The notes beneath the pieces are model-generated. The model was not told the origin of the DNA, ran no database searches, and saw only the letters and a program-made list of their open reading frames with translations. From Perognathus longimembris pacificus (Eukaryota > Chordata > Mammalia > Rodentia > Heteromyidae), in the NCBI RefSeq assembly GCF_023159225.1, contig NC_063166.1, positions 72,976,575 to 73,040,574 of the forward strand: 64,000 bases of DNA, in the 5' to 3' direction. The position numbers and the translations under genes were made by a program. This document shows, piece after piece, positions 1 through 12,131 of the stretch. Position 1 is the first letter of the stretch. Every line of letters begins with the position of its first letter.

Positions 1-526
1 TTACTCCAAGCTTCCTTGCTCCCACTTGTGACCAGGGGAGAAACACCTCCTGCCGTTCTGTCCTGGGGATCCAAGGGCAGGAAGAAACAGCAGGAGAAGC
101 CACAGGGGCCTGGCCCCTGACTTCGACAGCAGGAGGGCGGGCGCCTGGCCTGACCCAAAGGCCAGCAGCCCTGTGCCAGAACCCCAGGTTTTGGCATGGC
201 CCCTTGGAGTCTGCTTGCCAAGGGAGCCTGTAAACTGCCAAACCCCTGTGCGGATGAAGACAAACATCAGCCTCATGTCTCTGATTCACTTCTGCTCGGC
301 TCATCAGGCTGCTGCTTGGTGAGAGCTGCATAGATCTCAACAGGCCCCAGGAGCAAATGTGAATTTGCTTTGTCCTGAGATCTCTTGGTGATGGTGGAGG
401 GATTCAGGCTCTGGCTGTCTATGGTCAGAAAGAATTAGGGCTTCTAGATGCCTTGAGAGAAATGCACTTCACCTTCCAATCTCCTCACACTGACAAGATT
501 GCCCTGACATGAAATCACTAAGCAGA
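1..526. other. Single-copy-looking DNA, no gene
   Basis: No repeat or exon recognised. An open frame of 91 codons runs on the minus strand to the window edge, but its composition (Gly, Leu, Pro and Ser rich) and lack of splice signals or known motifs give no support for coding. Confidence 0.5.
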
Positions 527-580
527 GTGTGTGTGTGTGTGTGTGTGCGTGCGTGCGTGTGTGTGTGTGTGCGCACGCGC
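527..580. repeat. (GT)n microsatellite with GC variants
   Basis: Alternating GT/GC purine-pyrimidine tract. It directly abuts the 3' (tail) end of the reverse-oriented SINE that starts at 581, so it probably grew out of the SINE tail. The GTGC and GCGCAC portions are compatible with Z-DNA. Confidence 0.9.
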
Positions 581-809
581 CAGTACTGGGGCTTGAACTC
601 AGGGCCTAGACACTATCCCTTAGCTTTTACCCTTAAAGCTGGTGCACTACTGCTTGAGCCACTACCCCACTTCTGGCTGCTTGGTGGTTTCACTGGGGAT
701 AAGAGTCTCACAGAACTTCTTGCTCATGCCGGCCTCCTAACAGTGATCCTCACATCTCAGCTTCCTGATTAGCTAAGATTACAGGTAAGAGGCACTGATG
801 CCCAACTAC
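581..809 (-). mobile_element. B1-Geo dimeric SINE
   Basis: Read on the minus strand, this has a B1/7SL-like left half (GTAATC..TAGCT motif, then GTTC..AGCC B-box-like segment), a linker, and a right half with TGGCTCAAG (A-box-like) and GAGTTCAAGCCCC (B-box-like). It is diverged and no target duplication is clear. The tail side is the GT tract at 527-580. Confidence 0.8.
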
Positions 810-2069
810 TAGGTGCATCTTTTAAGGCTAATCTTAGTGGTAAATAAACCCAAAAGGCTAAATAATCAGGCTTGTCTGGTGTTTCAGCCTCTTTCAGACT
901 GCTTTTACATTAAGTCTGGCACTTCCTGGGCACTAAATGGAGTGTGTGCACATACATTCTAAATAATAGCGCAATTGTTGGTCCGCAGTGTCTCAGATGA
1001 TCGGGCAAGCCTGAGTTATGTATCCTTACAATGCTACAATCTGCCACAGGAAGTGACCCCTCAGAATCCCCGATCTTGTGTGGTCCCCTCTGTGACAGTG
1101 ACCTAGGCTCAGACATGTGGCCTGCTCTGGCCAATAAGATATCTGTCCTAGGATGGCTTAGGCACCAAACATGCCAGTGTCTCCATCAAGCCTAGCTCAC
1201 AACTGAATGGAACTTGGAGGAAGAGTCCAGTGGGAAAGCCATCCTCTGAAAAATCCATCAGTCAAATAAGTTTCCATCAAATGGGTTTCAAGTATGCCCT
1301 GTTCCCCACACTAGCAGCTAGTAACTGGTAGCTTGTAGCAGGTCAGCCTTTCTGCTGAATTGTCTCTTCTTCTGCTAGCTAAACTTTATTAATACTTTGG
1401 GTTCAACAGGACTACTTGGGTGGGAGAACATGGAACCCACAGCCAGACTTAAAGAAATCCTTCATGTGTCATCTTCACTCCCATCAGCCACCGCAGTCCC
1501 ACCTGGAAAGAACTGACAGGTTACAGACAAGCATGACCTCCACCTTGTGATTTTGAATACAAGGGCTTGCCATTTTAGGACCAAACTATAATTGAGTTCA
1601 AAGTGATTCTAGACACTTCATTAATGCAGGCTGCCCCAGAAGGAAGACCAGTCTGAGAAAAGGAAAGTGAGGTCTTTTTTTTTTTCTTGCTTGCTTTTTA
1701 AAGTCTGTGGCTTCGTTGCTTGGAATACACATAGTAATTCAAACTAAGTACTGACCTGTTACCAACAAATTCCCCAGGCAGCTCTGATGAGATGACTTGG
1801 TTTGTAACTAGCATATCAATTGTTCCGATGTATCTGAAGCTCCTTGCAAAGAGTTGATTCTCTGAAATGCTCCAACACTAACCCTACAATTATTTTCCCC
1901 ATGGGTAGGAACAGCAACCAGGAAAATAAACCCCACACCCCTGCCTCCAGCCAGGTCTTCCTCCAAACCTCAGATCTGTAGTAGCACCAGGAACAGACTT
2001 AAACAATGATATAACTAGAGTGTGCCACCGGTGTGCTAAAAGCTGCTGGTTTACTTCTTTGTATTCTCT
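810..2069. other. Unannotated stretch, no gene
   Basis: No exon or recognisable repeat apart from a short T-run near 1677-1687. Only short unrelated open frames are present. Confidence 0.45.
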
Positions 2070-2396
2070 GAAGTTTGAACCCAGCACCTCCCACTTGCTT
2101 AGGGAGGTGCTTTACCTCTTGAGCCACACCTCTTGTTCTTTTTGCTTTCGTTACTTTTCAAATAAGACGTTATATATTTTCCCGCTGGGCTGGTAGGGAC
2201 TGCAATCCTCTTATTTATAACTCCTTCAGAGTTTGGGTGACAGGCTGCCATTCTCTGCTTCTTGGTGGAGATTTAGGGCAGAGGGGTTTGAGGGAGTCTT
2301 TCAAACTTTTTACCCTGGCTGGCTTTGAACTTTGATCTTCCTGATCTCCACTTGTCATGTATCCAGGATTACAAGTGTGAGTACCACACTGGCTAT
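2070..2396 (-). mobile_element. Old tRNA/B1 composite SINE
   Basis: On the minus strand a B1-like half occupies about 2290-2396 and a tRNA-like half with TGGCTCAAGAGG and GGTTCAAACT boxes occupies about 2070-2130. The copy is strongly diverged. It resembles the elements at 21055 and 22797. Confidence 0.55.
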
Positions 2397-2417
2397 TTGT
2401 TTCTTCCTTACTCTGTG

Positions 2418-2560
2418 AGGTAACTGTTATTTGTACCCACACTTTACAGATGAAGAGATGGAAGATTGGGGGTTAAAGTCCTGTTTGAGGTCAGGCAGCT
2501 CTATGATCCCAAGTTCACAAATTCTATGCTCTCCTCAACTCCCGGCCTTGCTTCCTGAGT
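2418..2560 (-). repeat. MIR SINE fragment
   Basis: Contains the reverse of the MIR core (CACTTTACAGATGAAGAGAT, then a GGTTAAAGTCC-like segment). This is an ancient mammal-wide tRNA-derived element. Confidence 0.55.
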
Positions 2561-3129
2561 CTCTTCCTTCAGTGGCTCTGCCCATCTGTAGATCCATCTA
2601 AACCATGCACAGGAGAACGAAGAGTCTGTCAAATGTCACTATTCTCCAGGCCTATTTTTTTAGTTCTGGACCCCTAGGCCTCTAAACTGGGTTTCCTCTC
2701 CTTCTTCATCTTTTCCAACTCGCACACTCCACAGCAGCCCCGAGGTCTGCCCAGGCAGGCCTGAGTTCTACAGGGCAGAAAACCTCACACAGCAGAAGAA
2801 GGAAAGTTTTCCAACGATGGCACAGAGGTGACAGGCTGAGCTGGGAAAGGTGGAGAAACAGAGAGGCAGCGACAGAAACCCCGGAAGGAAAGCCGAAGTA
2901 AGGGTGCCCACGAAGGTCACTTTCCTCAAGGGTATCTCAAGGTTAGCCATCCTTTCCACCATCAATATTTACCTCCTGGGCCTGACTCCCTAACACAGTC
3001 TTAGGATACAAATGAACAAACTTCTGAAGCGGACAAGACCTTGTAGGTCCTGGTCTTCCATAAGCAAGAGGACCTCTGGGTGAGATTCTTGCATGTGCAC
3101 ACTCCTTTACTACCTGATTTTACTACCTG

Positions 3130-3408
3130 ATTTACTCCGGATTCTATCTGAACTTCTTGTAATTCCACAAAGGCCTTCTGTTCCTCCAGCCCAGGGCCTT
3201 TGCACAGGCAGTTTCTAGATCCAAAAGTTCTCTCTTTCCCTCCTGATTATTTCCACTAACAAATTTCTACTCAACTTTTTGGCAAGAGACAATTTCTACC
3301 TCAGTTCTCCCCCTTAAAAATCTTGTTCTCTCCCAAATCATCCCCTGCTAATAATATCCCCTTGTTAGTTTTATTGCTCTGAATGGTGGGGATAATGGTA
3401 CTACAGAG
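3130..3408 (+). repeat. L2 LINE 3'-region fragment
   Basis: The segment around 3180-3230 (CAGGGCCTTTGCACAGGCAG) is the hallmark of L2 3'-region copies. It is followed by a GAAT array, and L2 elements end in a GAAT-type tail, so the array may be its expanded tail. Confidence 0.5.
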
Positions 3409-3442
3409 TGAATGAATGAATGAATGAATGAATAAATGAATG
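3409..3442. repeat. (GAAT)n microsatellite
   Basis: Tandem GAAT units with one AAAT variant. It is probably the expanded tail of the L2 fragment just upstream. Confidence 0.9.
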
Positions 3443-3837
3443 TCGCATTCACACAGTCCCAGTTTGACCTTGCCCAATCTGCAAACCTGGGTCAAAGAAG
3501 TGCCATGCGCCTCAGCATGCCACATCAGAGACAGACAGACCTCTGTCTGGAGCAAGAATCTCTGACCTCAAAATTGAGTAAGCACTTGTGTCCAGAAAGA
3601 GGCCTTTGGTTTCTCGTGCCCAGCCATGGAGCATGCTGGGAACACAGTGGTAAAAGGAGACACGAGAAAGGCGTGGGATGAAGCAGAAGTAGGAGACTGG
3701 ACAGGGTCAGGCCCAGGAGGGGGGAGCTGCCCGGACTTTCTGCACGTCTCCAAAGTTAAGCCGATTTGGGTCCGTATTGAATGTCCTACTGAGCCGGAAG
3801 AACTAATAACAATTGGCTAGGGAGATGGGATAGCCTT

Positions 3838-3960
3838 CTCCCTGTTTTACAGACACACCAAGCTCTTTCCTGCCCCAGGTCTTTTGTACTTGCTGCCCCT
3901 GCACTTGCAAGGTCCTTCCTGGGTCCTGTCAATCAATCTCAATTTCAAACAGTACCTCCT
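3838..3960 (+). repeat. L2-like fragment
   Basis: CCAAGCTCTTTCCTGCC and the following 'cttgctgcccctgcacttgc' block resemble the same L2 region as at 3180, but the match is weak. It is cut by the GA array that follows. Confidence 0.35.

Positions 3961-4014
<54 letters not shown>
3961..4014. repeat. (GA)n microsatellite
   Basis: Nearly pure GA dinucleotide run of about 54 bp with one AAAG interruption. Confidence 0.95.
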
Positions 4015-4017
<3 letters not shown>

Positions 4018-4269
4018 CCTAGCTGGTCACCTTGGTCACTCATCCTCTGCCTTCTTGCTTTTTTATTTTTCCTTTTCTTCATGACACTTGTAAGTGTCGC
4101 AGTCACCCTCTGTGGTGTGTCTGGGTTCCGAGTCGCTCCTGCGCCACCTCACTGTCCCCAAGGTTAAGACCAATTCCTGCTGCTTCTCGTTCTTCAGTGG
4201 AAAGGTTATTAATGAACCAAATCAGTGGATGGATAAGGAGGCCAGGGTGAGGCCCTCATGTTTGGAAGT

Positions 4270-4297
4270 GGGGGGGGGGCGGGCGGGGAAGGAGGGC
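4270..4297 (+). repeat. G-rich tract
   Basis: A run of ten G followed by CGGGCGGGG. It has four G-runs with short loops, so it could form a G-quadruplex. Confidence 0.6.
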
Positions 4298-4299
4298 CA

Positions 4300-6519
4300 A
4301 AGCAGCAGGCAGCAGTTCCGTAGCTGCTCAGGGACATAAGGACAGGCAAGGTGACCTACAGACCTCACCCTGGTGATATGGTCACTCTGTTCTATAGTTC
4401 ACAGACTCCTGTTCTTAGTTGTGGCCCTGAGCACACTGCCAATGTGTGGAGGTGTGTGTGGAGGTGTGTGCATGTGCGTGCATGTGTGATTATGTAGTTG
4501 ACATCTGTTTCTCTCAGCTGTAAGCCTCTCAAGGTCAGAGACCTCGGGATCTTCTCCGGTCCACCCTTAGGCTTGACCCACCCAAGGGAGGCGCTTTAGG
4601 TCTGAAGGACTTCCTGCAAGGCCCTTCAGCCTCACCTCTTCCCTCTGATGGGCAGAATGAGGCCTAGAGATCAGGCGACAGCAATGCACATCGCAGTCAG
4701 CTCTGGCCACAGAACTGTGAACACCAGGAAGACAGCAGGTGGCCCTGAGGGCTCTTCCTGCCAACCCCTGCCTGAGGGAGGGAGAGAAGGAGGGAGGGAG
4801 AAAGAGCAGGGGGAAAGAGGAAGGAAGGGGGATAAAGAGTTATCATCCCCCAGAGAAACAACATTTGTGAAGTAGTATGCTGTGGTCTCCTCTCTCCTTC
4901 CCTTCCTTCTCTGCCTCCCTACTTATTTCTCTCTTTCCTCACCTATTTCACAGTCTGCTTCTCTGTGCCTCCTTGTTCTGTGCCTCTAATCAGTCACTAG
5001 GTCCCGTCCCCTTTGGTCCCTTGGATGGCAGGTGACCTCTGGTCCCTGGAAGCCATTTCACATGCCAGTGAGGGGTGGTCCTGGCTCAGTCCTTATTTAG
5101 ATCCTAGGTGGCCTCTGCTCTTAGAAAATAGCCATCTCACGTTGGCAGGGAACCGGGCTGCCTCTTGTAGCAGATCAGATCTACAGTCTGGGTCTGAACG
5201 AACCTATAACCTAGGCACACGCCTTTCAGTTTCCCCATACCCCCAGCTTTCAAGACCAACCAGTGTTGTCCAGATAAGCTGAGGTATGAGCCAGGTGTCA
5301 CCACTCAGAGCTCCAGCAAGGTGTGGCAGGGGAGAAAGCAGGAGGAGGATGCTCTGGCCAAATGGTGTCATTAGTGCCAATTAGGGAAATGGCCCATTAT
5401 CACCACCTAGTCATCAGCATCACAGGTGTGCCCCCCTGGACACCCACCAGGACGCAGCCATTAAATGCCCACCCCTCTCCTCTCCTCCTACTCTTTCCAC
5501 ATCCCCTGCGGGTGAGGGCTGTGTCCTGCTCCTTTTACTGGAGAGGAACTCCCTGAGACACAGCACCCCACGGCCTGAGGAAGAGCTGCCTTGATAGGTG
5601 GTAAGCTCCCCATCTTAAGAAATAGGCAAGAACATGATACATTCCAAAGTCTAGGGCATAGAGAATCACCACTCAACTGCCTTCTAAAACTAAGGCCACA
5701 AAGAGGTTTATGAGCCCAGGCTGAGGATCCAGTCCCCCTGCACTCACATGGGACATTCCTAGATGGACGACCTTGAACAAGGCCTCGCACCCTTGTCAGC
5801 CTCAGATCCTCAAGGGGACCAGAGGCCATCTCACAGTGGGGAGAGCAAGTGAGACCATGGCTGTCAAGTTCTAATCCAAGTTCCTGGCATGGAGTATGAG
5901 GCCAACAAATTGCTGTTGTCTGTGATCAGGTGAAGTGGCATGGGGGGGGGGGGGTGGGAGGGAGAGTTGGCTCCAGGAAAGATCCAGGGTGCCCATGCTA
6001 CAGGCTAGTGTCCCCCACAACTCTTCAAAGCACACATCTAAAAGTTGACTGCAGCCAGAGTCGGGACTTCTAGAACCTTCTCTGTCCTGCCCTCTATGAC
6101 TCAATGGACCTGCTTTGGTCTGAATCCCCAGTTTCTGCACCCTGCTGCGTACCAACAATCTTCCTTTCCTCCCCTAGCCTCCCCTCCTCTGCAGACTTGA
6201 CGTGAATCCTTTAACCATTAAGTACTTAACACCATGTTTTCTGCCTTTGGAGATTTCTAAACAGTAATTAGACAGTGGAACACCCTGCCAGAGTGGTGAG
6301 AATAAATATCATTAGTGTAGGAGGAGTATGGGGTAAGAAGAGGTGCTCCGAGACTTGGCACAAGGCAGGAACTGGCTGGCATGAGGGTAGCTAAGGCTGG
6401 GTGGAGCTGTCGCTCATTATCACCACCCCCACCCCCCAGCTGCCCCATCCTGTCCTGGAAGGAACCGAGCTCTGAAGCCACAGGGGTCAGTGACATCAGT
6501 GACATTGGGAAGGGGACAC
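4300..6519. other. Single-copy-looking DNA with simple repeats
   Basis: Contains a TG-rich patch (about 4443-4488), a purine-rich patch (4776-4833), a pyrimidine-rich patch (4888-4950) and a long G-run (5942-5967). Open frames up to 113 codons (5488-5829 minus) show no recognisable domain, and none has the flanking exon structure of a gene. Confidence 0.45.
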
Positions 6520-6650
6520 TGGCTTTGGTGTTAGAGCAATTCATTCCTGCCATTGTGCATCTAGAGAAGCTGTGTAATCGCTCTGAGCTCATTTGCTCAT
6601 CCACAGAGGTGGTGCCAAGAGTGGAATGAGATAACACATGTAAAAGAACA
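6520..6650 (+). repeat. MIR SINE fragment
   Basis: 'gagctcatttgctcatcca' followed by 'gagataacacatgtaaaag' matches the diverged 3' half of MIR in order and spacing. Confidence 0.5.
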
Positions 6651-6779
6651 CTGGGTCCAAGATAGATGGATTGTTCCATATGCCAGTGGCCCTGCTCACT
6701 GTGGTGAAGCTACAGAGACAGACTCCAAAGTCATGGTTTGTATATCCAACTCTTTTTAAAAAAATAAAAATAAAAATTC

Positions 6780-6990
6780 TACATCAGTCAGAATAGGTTA
6801 GATCATGCTTCTGTGACAAGCAAGCCCAAAAAAATCTGAGCTGAGACAGCCAAGACTGATCTCTCAGTCAGTGTTATATGTTGCTTACTCAGCCAGATGA
6901 GGAGGCTCTGTGTGTCAAAGTCATTCAGGACAGAAGTGTCACAAATCAGCCATCAGTTAGCCCATGGTGGAAGAAAAGAGGGCTCTGGAC
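6780..6990. repeat. Ancient interspersed repeat, family unsure
   Basis: The beginning (GTCAGAATAGGTTAGATCAT) and the following text resemble a very old mammalian repeat that starts with a 'caggataggctagg' motif. I cannot name the family from the sequence alone. Confidence 0.3.
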
Positions 6991-8120
6991 CTCTTTGTAT
7001 TAGTAATTGAATATTCTGATCTCGTACTGGTAGACATCAATTCTGTTCACAGCTTCTTGGTCAGAACCTCTCACACAGCCCTACCACCTGAGCTCAAAAT
7101 CACTTATCTTCTGTATCCTCCGGAGGAAAAGCCCAAGACCTGGACAGTTACATGAATCACTGTCATCCAATCCTGTGTACACGGAGATACCTCCTTGCCA
7201 TGGGTCAACCCGGCCAGATCGCTCTCATGTCTTGCGACAAATCACCGTGACTTTACTTGAGCCCAAGAAAATCCACTAGATAAGCACTTGAGGCAACGGT
7301 GACAGAAATATTGAAACTGTTGGCTTCTAGAATCACACTAAGGGCTTCCAGGACTTCACAATTAGGAGTACCTAGATATGGAGTAGCTGACAGATTCATG
7401 CCTTCCCACAATATGCTCAAGCTCGGGTATGTGCTCAGTGAGTACAATGATGGGCAGAATCATCTGTGTGTTTCTTTCTTTGTTTTCCTGGCTCTCTTTA
7501 TTCTGGTTTCAAAGTTGACTTGTGTAAGTTTGATGCCCTCATACTAATATAATACTTGATAATTACCTGGTCTTCCTGGAAGGAAGGAAAAAGAGGGCTC
7601 CTTAAGACAATCTTTATTAAGCCTCTAGGATCAGGCTTGGCCTGGTAAGGCTTTCCAATCTGTTCCCTTCACGGGAACACATTCTTCCTTCCTTCCTTCC
7701 TGCTCTTCTTCTATGATGCAACTGCTATAAAGATATTTAGTCCCAGATTCATCAAAGCAGTCTACAATAAACTTTCTTAGGGATCAGTCTCCTATTAAGG
7801 GGACCCCTAGCCAACATTCTGACTGTGAAGACTATGAGACTGTCTTGATGTTTACAGACAGACTCAGACCTTTCTATGGCCACCCTAAGAATCTAACTTC
7901 ATGGTCCCTGGCTCAACAAAAGCGCTATGTGTCATGAACTACATTGCTGTGTATTTTAAAACCTTGGTAGTACCAGTCCTATCCTACAACTTGTGAGATT
8001 GACATAGATTTATACCACCTGAGAGCCTCAAGCTGCTCACACTGAAAACAAGCATTCTAACAGATACTAGCCACAGTTGCTTGGCCTCCTCAAGAATAGG
8101 TCAAAAAGCAGTGGAAGTGC
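6991..8120. other. Unannotated stretch, no gene
   Basis: No exon or recognised repeat. It has a short CTTC-rich patch near 7685-7705 and small open frames of about 60-80 codons in conflicting frames. Confidence 0.4.
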
Positions 8121-8223
8121 ATGAACATGCATTGAGCGCCTACCACACGCCAATCATAGAGGCTGTCTGCTCTCTATGGGTCATCTCATGATTTTCTCAG
8201 TCTTTTAAAGGAATTACTCTTTT

Positions 8224-8757
8224 CTACCTCACAGGTAGAAGCTCTGGAGGTGAAGTGACAGCCCAGCATGATGAGTTTGTACTTAAGTCCTGTGGGCCTC
8301 TCAAAAGGCTGGATTCTCTGCTCCTCTCTCTTAGAGGCACCTTGAGGAAGAAGTCTTTATGGCCTCCTCTTGGATTCCAAGCCATGAAGGGAGGATCCTC
8401 AATTGGGAAACAGGGAAGCGCTGTCAGGTTGGTCCTGGGTGGTGACAGGTTGGTCTGTGTGGGAAGGGGCCAGGAAAGCTGGAAATGTAAGGAAGCCCCG
8501 CCCAGAAGCATGTTCTGAGTCCATACATCCACGTCTTTAGAAATAATTACAGAGATAATTACCACATAGATGCATAGCCAAGACATAAGGGGGCCTGGTG
8601 CCTTTTGCAGTGGCCACCTTGACAAATGGGTGGATGCTAATAGACCTGGGGAGCCATTTTCCCTCCCTGGCCCACCTGACACAGCTCTAACCTCCATCCT
8701 CTCCTCCTTATACCCGTAGTCATACCAAAGCTGGTCTCGTTGCCCAGGCTTTTGCAA
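8224..8757 (-). other. 177-codon open frame, probably not a gene
   Basis: This is the longest open frame in the window. It encodes no motif I recognise, has an opposing 87-codon frame on the plus strand, and its composition looks like translated non-coding DNA. The neighbourhood offers no splice or promoter support. A chance frame is the likeliest reading. Confidence 0.3.
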
Positions 8758-8880
8758 CCATTTTCTGATTGGTTCTCCGGCTGCCAGTCTCTCTCTTCAT
8801 CTATCCCAATCTCCCTAATAGCTATTGTCTTAAAATATAAATCATATCCTATCTCCTCCAATTTAACAATACACCAACAA

Positions 8881-9087
8881 AGCCCATGGCTCACGCCTGT
8901 AATCCTAGCTACTCAGGAGGCTGTGAGCTGAGAATTGACCGCCTAGGCAGGAAAGTTCATGGACTCTTATCTCCACTAAACTACCAAAAAAGCCAGAGGT
9001 GGAGCTATGACTCAGTGGTACAGCACTAGCCTTGAGCAAAAGAAATTCAAAGACAGTACCCAGGCCCTGAGTTCAAGCCCTGGGACT

Positions 9088-9090
<3 letters not shown>
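8881..9090 (+). mobile_element. B1-Geo dimeric SINE
   Basis: The left half begins GGCTCACGCCTGTAATCC (B1/7SL-like). The linker is a variant of 'cttatctccaattaacc'. The right half has 'gagctatgactcagtggt' (A-box-like) and GAGTTCAAGCCC (B-box-like). The 3' end runs straight into a CA array. Confidence 0.85.

Positions 9091-9139
<49 letters not shown>
9091..9139. repeat. (CA)n microsatellite at SINE tail
   Basis: About 24 uninterrupted AC units immediately 3' of the B1-Geo SINE, in place of a poly(A) tail. Confidence 0.95.
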
Positions 9140-9477
9140 AACAGCCAAACCCCCAATGGTTGCCATTACTGTCAGGGACAGGTCTAGATTGCTAGTCATT
9201 GACCTTGGGGTCATTTGCAATCCAGTCCTTCTTACCCTCTCCAACCTTATCTACCTCCCAGCACCTCATGTACATTTCCAGCTCAGGTCTCACCTTCGTG
9301 CTCATTCTTCTACAGATTTCTTTTGTGCTTTCTTTACCAAGATGATCTTTTTCCGAATTGCCACATTAGCAAAACTCCATTGAACAGGAATAAGCCCTAT
9401 GTAAGAGGAATTTTAGAAAGCACTAAAGTGTGAGTATTCAGGTTCTTTTCTTCCCATTCAATTTTTCTTTTTCTTTT

Positions 9478-9479
<2 letters not shown>

Positions 9480-9510
<31 letters not shown>

Positions 9511-9698
9511 CAGATTTAGGGCTTGGGACTCAGGGCCTGAGCCCTGTCTGTGGCTTCCTTGTGCTCAAGGCTAGCACTCTACCTCTTGAGCCACAGAACC
9601 ACTTCTGGCTTTTTCTGTTTATATGGTGCTGAAGAATTGAACCCAGGGCTTCATGCATGCTAGGCATGCATGCTACCAGTTGGCTACATCCCCAGCCC
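9480..9698 (-). mobile_element. IDL-Geo dimeric SINE
   Basis: A 29-nt T-run, then the reverse of the Geo half (B-box-like GACTCAGGGCC region, A-box-like 'tcttgagccacag') and the reverse of an ID-like half ending GGCTACATCCCCAGCCC. More diverged than other IDL-Geo copies. A possible imperfect target duplication involves 'tcccatt' at both ends. Confidence 0.85.
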
Positions 9699-11264
9699 TC
9701 CCATTTCTTTAAGAAGTAAAGTCAGGGCCATATTTCTCATAGGGATGACAATGAAATGCAAAGAAACCAACTTATCTGTTTAACAAGATATAGGTAGCAT
9801 GAGAGAAATGCAGTTTTTAAAAAAGAGACTTGAGAGAAAAGGGGATTTCTGTGATAGCTGAGATTTAGAGAGAGAGAGAGAGAAAGGCCCCATAGAGGAT
9901 CTTAAGAGAGCTACAAGGGGCGAGTGTTTATAAAGTAGCCCTTCCCCACTGAGCACTTTTCACAGACACCAAATAAAGGTTTAAATGACTTGCAGAAATT
10001 TCATTTATCTTCTTACATGACAATTCCAAAATCACTTGGAGCCATTTGAGATTTCTAGATTTCTTTAGCATTTTAATCAAAGCTCTTGACATTTTCCTGA
10101 CCACCTTCTCAGGCCCTGGAGAATTAGCTAATCCTTTTCAGTTCTTCTGTCCCTTGTTTTATTTAAGTCTTCACATTTTGCTATTTTGATAACATATTGT
10201 CTCAGTCACCAGATCTTGGGCTCATGAGAGATCTGAAATAGCTAATCTTCACCAGCTAATTCTCAGCTTAGAAAAAGGCAGCAACACATCACTGCCCCAG
10301 GTATGACTAAAGATCCAGCTATGTCATGAGATCTTCAGCAATATGAGGTGATCTCTGGGGCCTCACCCCGGGGCCTTAAGAGACAAGATTCCACTAAGAT
10401 AGCTGAACCTCACTCCTATATGCCTCACTTTCAGTTTTGTTCTTGACCACTTCCAGTTGAAGATGAAAACCAGAAGTTTGCAGTAGGGGGAAAATAATGT
10501 CAGAATGCTCAATGAAACCAAGAGAAGGCGTTGTCCTATTTGCTTCTAAAAATATGGCCTGGGCCTCTTCTCCTTCTCATTGCCAGGGCAAGTCTGCAGG
10601 ACCTTCAGAGGGCCTGGAAGAAGGGTTTATCTGCAGGTCATCATTGCCAGGATCATCTATGTATGGCTCCTTCCAGAGGTCAGCCCACATCCAGGAAGAT
10701 TTACGAATGGATTCTCTGTCTTCTCCCACAGAGGCCTCTGATTTTGTTCAAGTGTTGGGAGGATCTCAGAACTATGTTCCCCCCTCTTGTCCATTTATTG
10801 AGTTGAGGGGCTGATCCCTGGCATAGTTCACGCAGTCCAAGATGGCAGCCCAGAGACCTGAAGATCTGGAAGTTTCTTTCTTCAGATATCTATCCCAGGT
10901 ACCACCTGTGCCTCAATAGGTTTCAGATAAAAATGGAAAAGTCAGAAAATCACCCCTGGGAGAACCTAATTCCATAGCTAGTAGGGGCCACTGAGGGAAA
11001 GACATGCCCAAGAAGTATGAATGAATGTCAAGGTTGTGCACCACCAAAGGGAGGAGATGGAGAGTGCTCTCTCACACTTCCCTGTTCTTTGCCATCTTCC
11101 CTTCAAATGTGTCTGATCTCCCAGGCTCTCTCCTCCTCCTGTTGATGCCCTCCAGGGGGGAACAGAAGGGAGAGGCTTGAGGCTGTCTTAGGGTGCCAAC
11201 CCCTTAGCAAGATGAGTCGAAACCCAGAGTTCTGTGGGTCCAAAACCAAACATGAGGTCTTGTA
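9699..11264. other. Single-copy-looking DNA, no gene
   Basis: A short GA run lies at about 9868-9886. Overlapping open frames at 10497-10814 (105 codons) and 10531-10806 (91 codons) read the same DNA in two frames, which argues against either being coding. No known motif is visible. Confidence 0.4.
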
Positions 11265-11450
11265 CCCAGATCAGACTTCACCACTTGATGACCAAGTGAC
11301 CACAGGCATGACTTCACTTCCCTGAGCCTCAACTTCTTTAAAATACCTATTTAATGGCTTGCTCTAGGGATCCAATGAGCTCATACATGCAGCATGCCTG
11401 GCAGAGAGGGAGTTCTCCATAATTGTTACTTATTACTATCATCATCATTA
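11265..11450 (+). repeat. MIR SINE fragment
   Basis: The order 'cagacttcaccacttgatga', 'ttcccTGAGCCTCAACTTC', 'gcatgcctggcagag' and ATAATTGTTACTTATTA follows the MIR consensus. Confidence 0.65.
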
Positions 11451-11717
11451 AGAGGACCAGCATGCCATTTGGTGACTGCAGCAGACCATGCGAGGCGTCC
11501 TTGTATCCCTCCCACAGCTCCCTGAACTTTCCTCTTCACAGATTTCTGTATATCTGTATTTCCTACCCAGTGTCTGTCTCCCCTCATGATCTGTGAGCCC
11601 TGTGAATGGGTTAGAGATCACTTTCACCCTGCCTAGAGTCAAACTGCCTAGAGTCAAGATACATGTGCAGAAGATATCTTCCTTTTCTTTTTCTTTCTTT
11701 TCCCACCTTCCCTGCAG

Positions 11718-11790
11718 TACTGGGGATTAAACCCAGGGTTTGTACATACTAGGCAAACTCTCCACCACCAAGTTACATTCCCGACCTCAA
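11718..11790 (-). mobile_element. ID-like tRNA-derived SINE fragment
   Basis: On the minus strand: GTAACTTGGTGG (A-box-like), TTTGCCTAGTATG, and GGGTTTAATCCCCAG (B-box-like). It resembles the left half of IDL-Geo without a Geo half. Confidence 0.5.
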
Positions 11791-12082
11791 AGCATATTTT
11801 CAATTTCATGTACTTACATTCTACCCATTGCTACTCAGATTCTCTTCTGAGGGGATGTTCCACACCTGGGTTAACCTTGCCACCTTCCACCCGTTAGAAT
11901 CTTCTGGTCATCCTTTCATTTTGTGCAAGGTCTCATCCACCCCTCTAGTAGACCCGTACCCCAGCCCACATCTGGCCCTCTGTTGCTCTGACAATTCTAA
12001 TGCTGAGAAGCCCAAATTCTTTTAGAGTACCTATATCATTTGATCTAGTCTGGTGATATGAAAGGCTAGATTGGAAAATCAA

Positions 12083-12131
12083 AACAAACAACCAAACAAC
12101 AACAACAACAACAAAAACCAAAACACAAAAC
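12083..12131. repeat. (AAC)n-rich simple repeat
   Basis: Degenerate AAC/AAAC units with no pyrimidine other than C. Confidence 0.8.

Noticed and set aside
527..580. CRISPR-like or designed repeat arrays among the microsatellites
   Set aside because: Units are 1-6 bp simple repeats with no spacers, in a mammalian genome.
8224..8757. 177-codon open frame on the minus strand as a gene
   Set aside because: No domain, no splice or promoter context, an opposing frame in the same place, and composition typical of chance frames.
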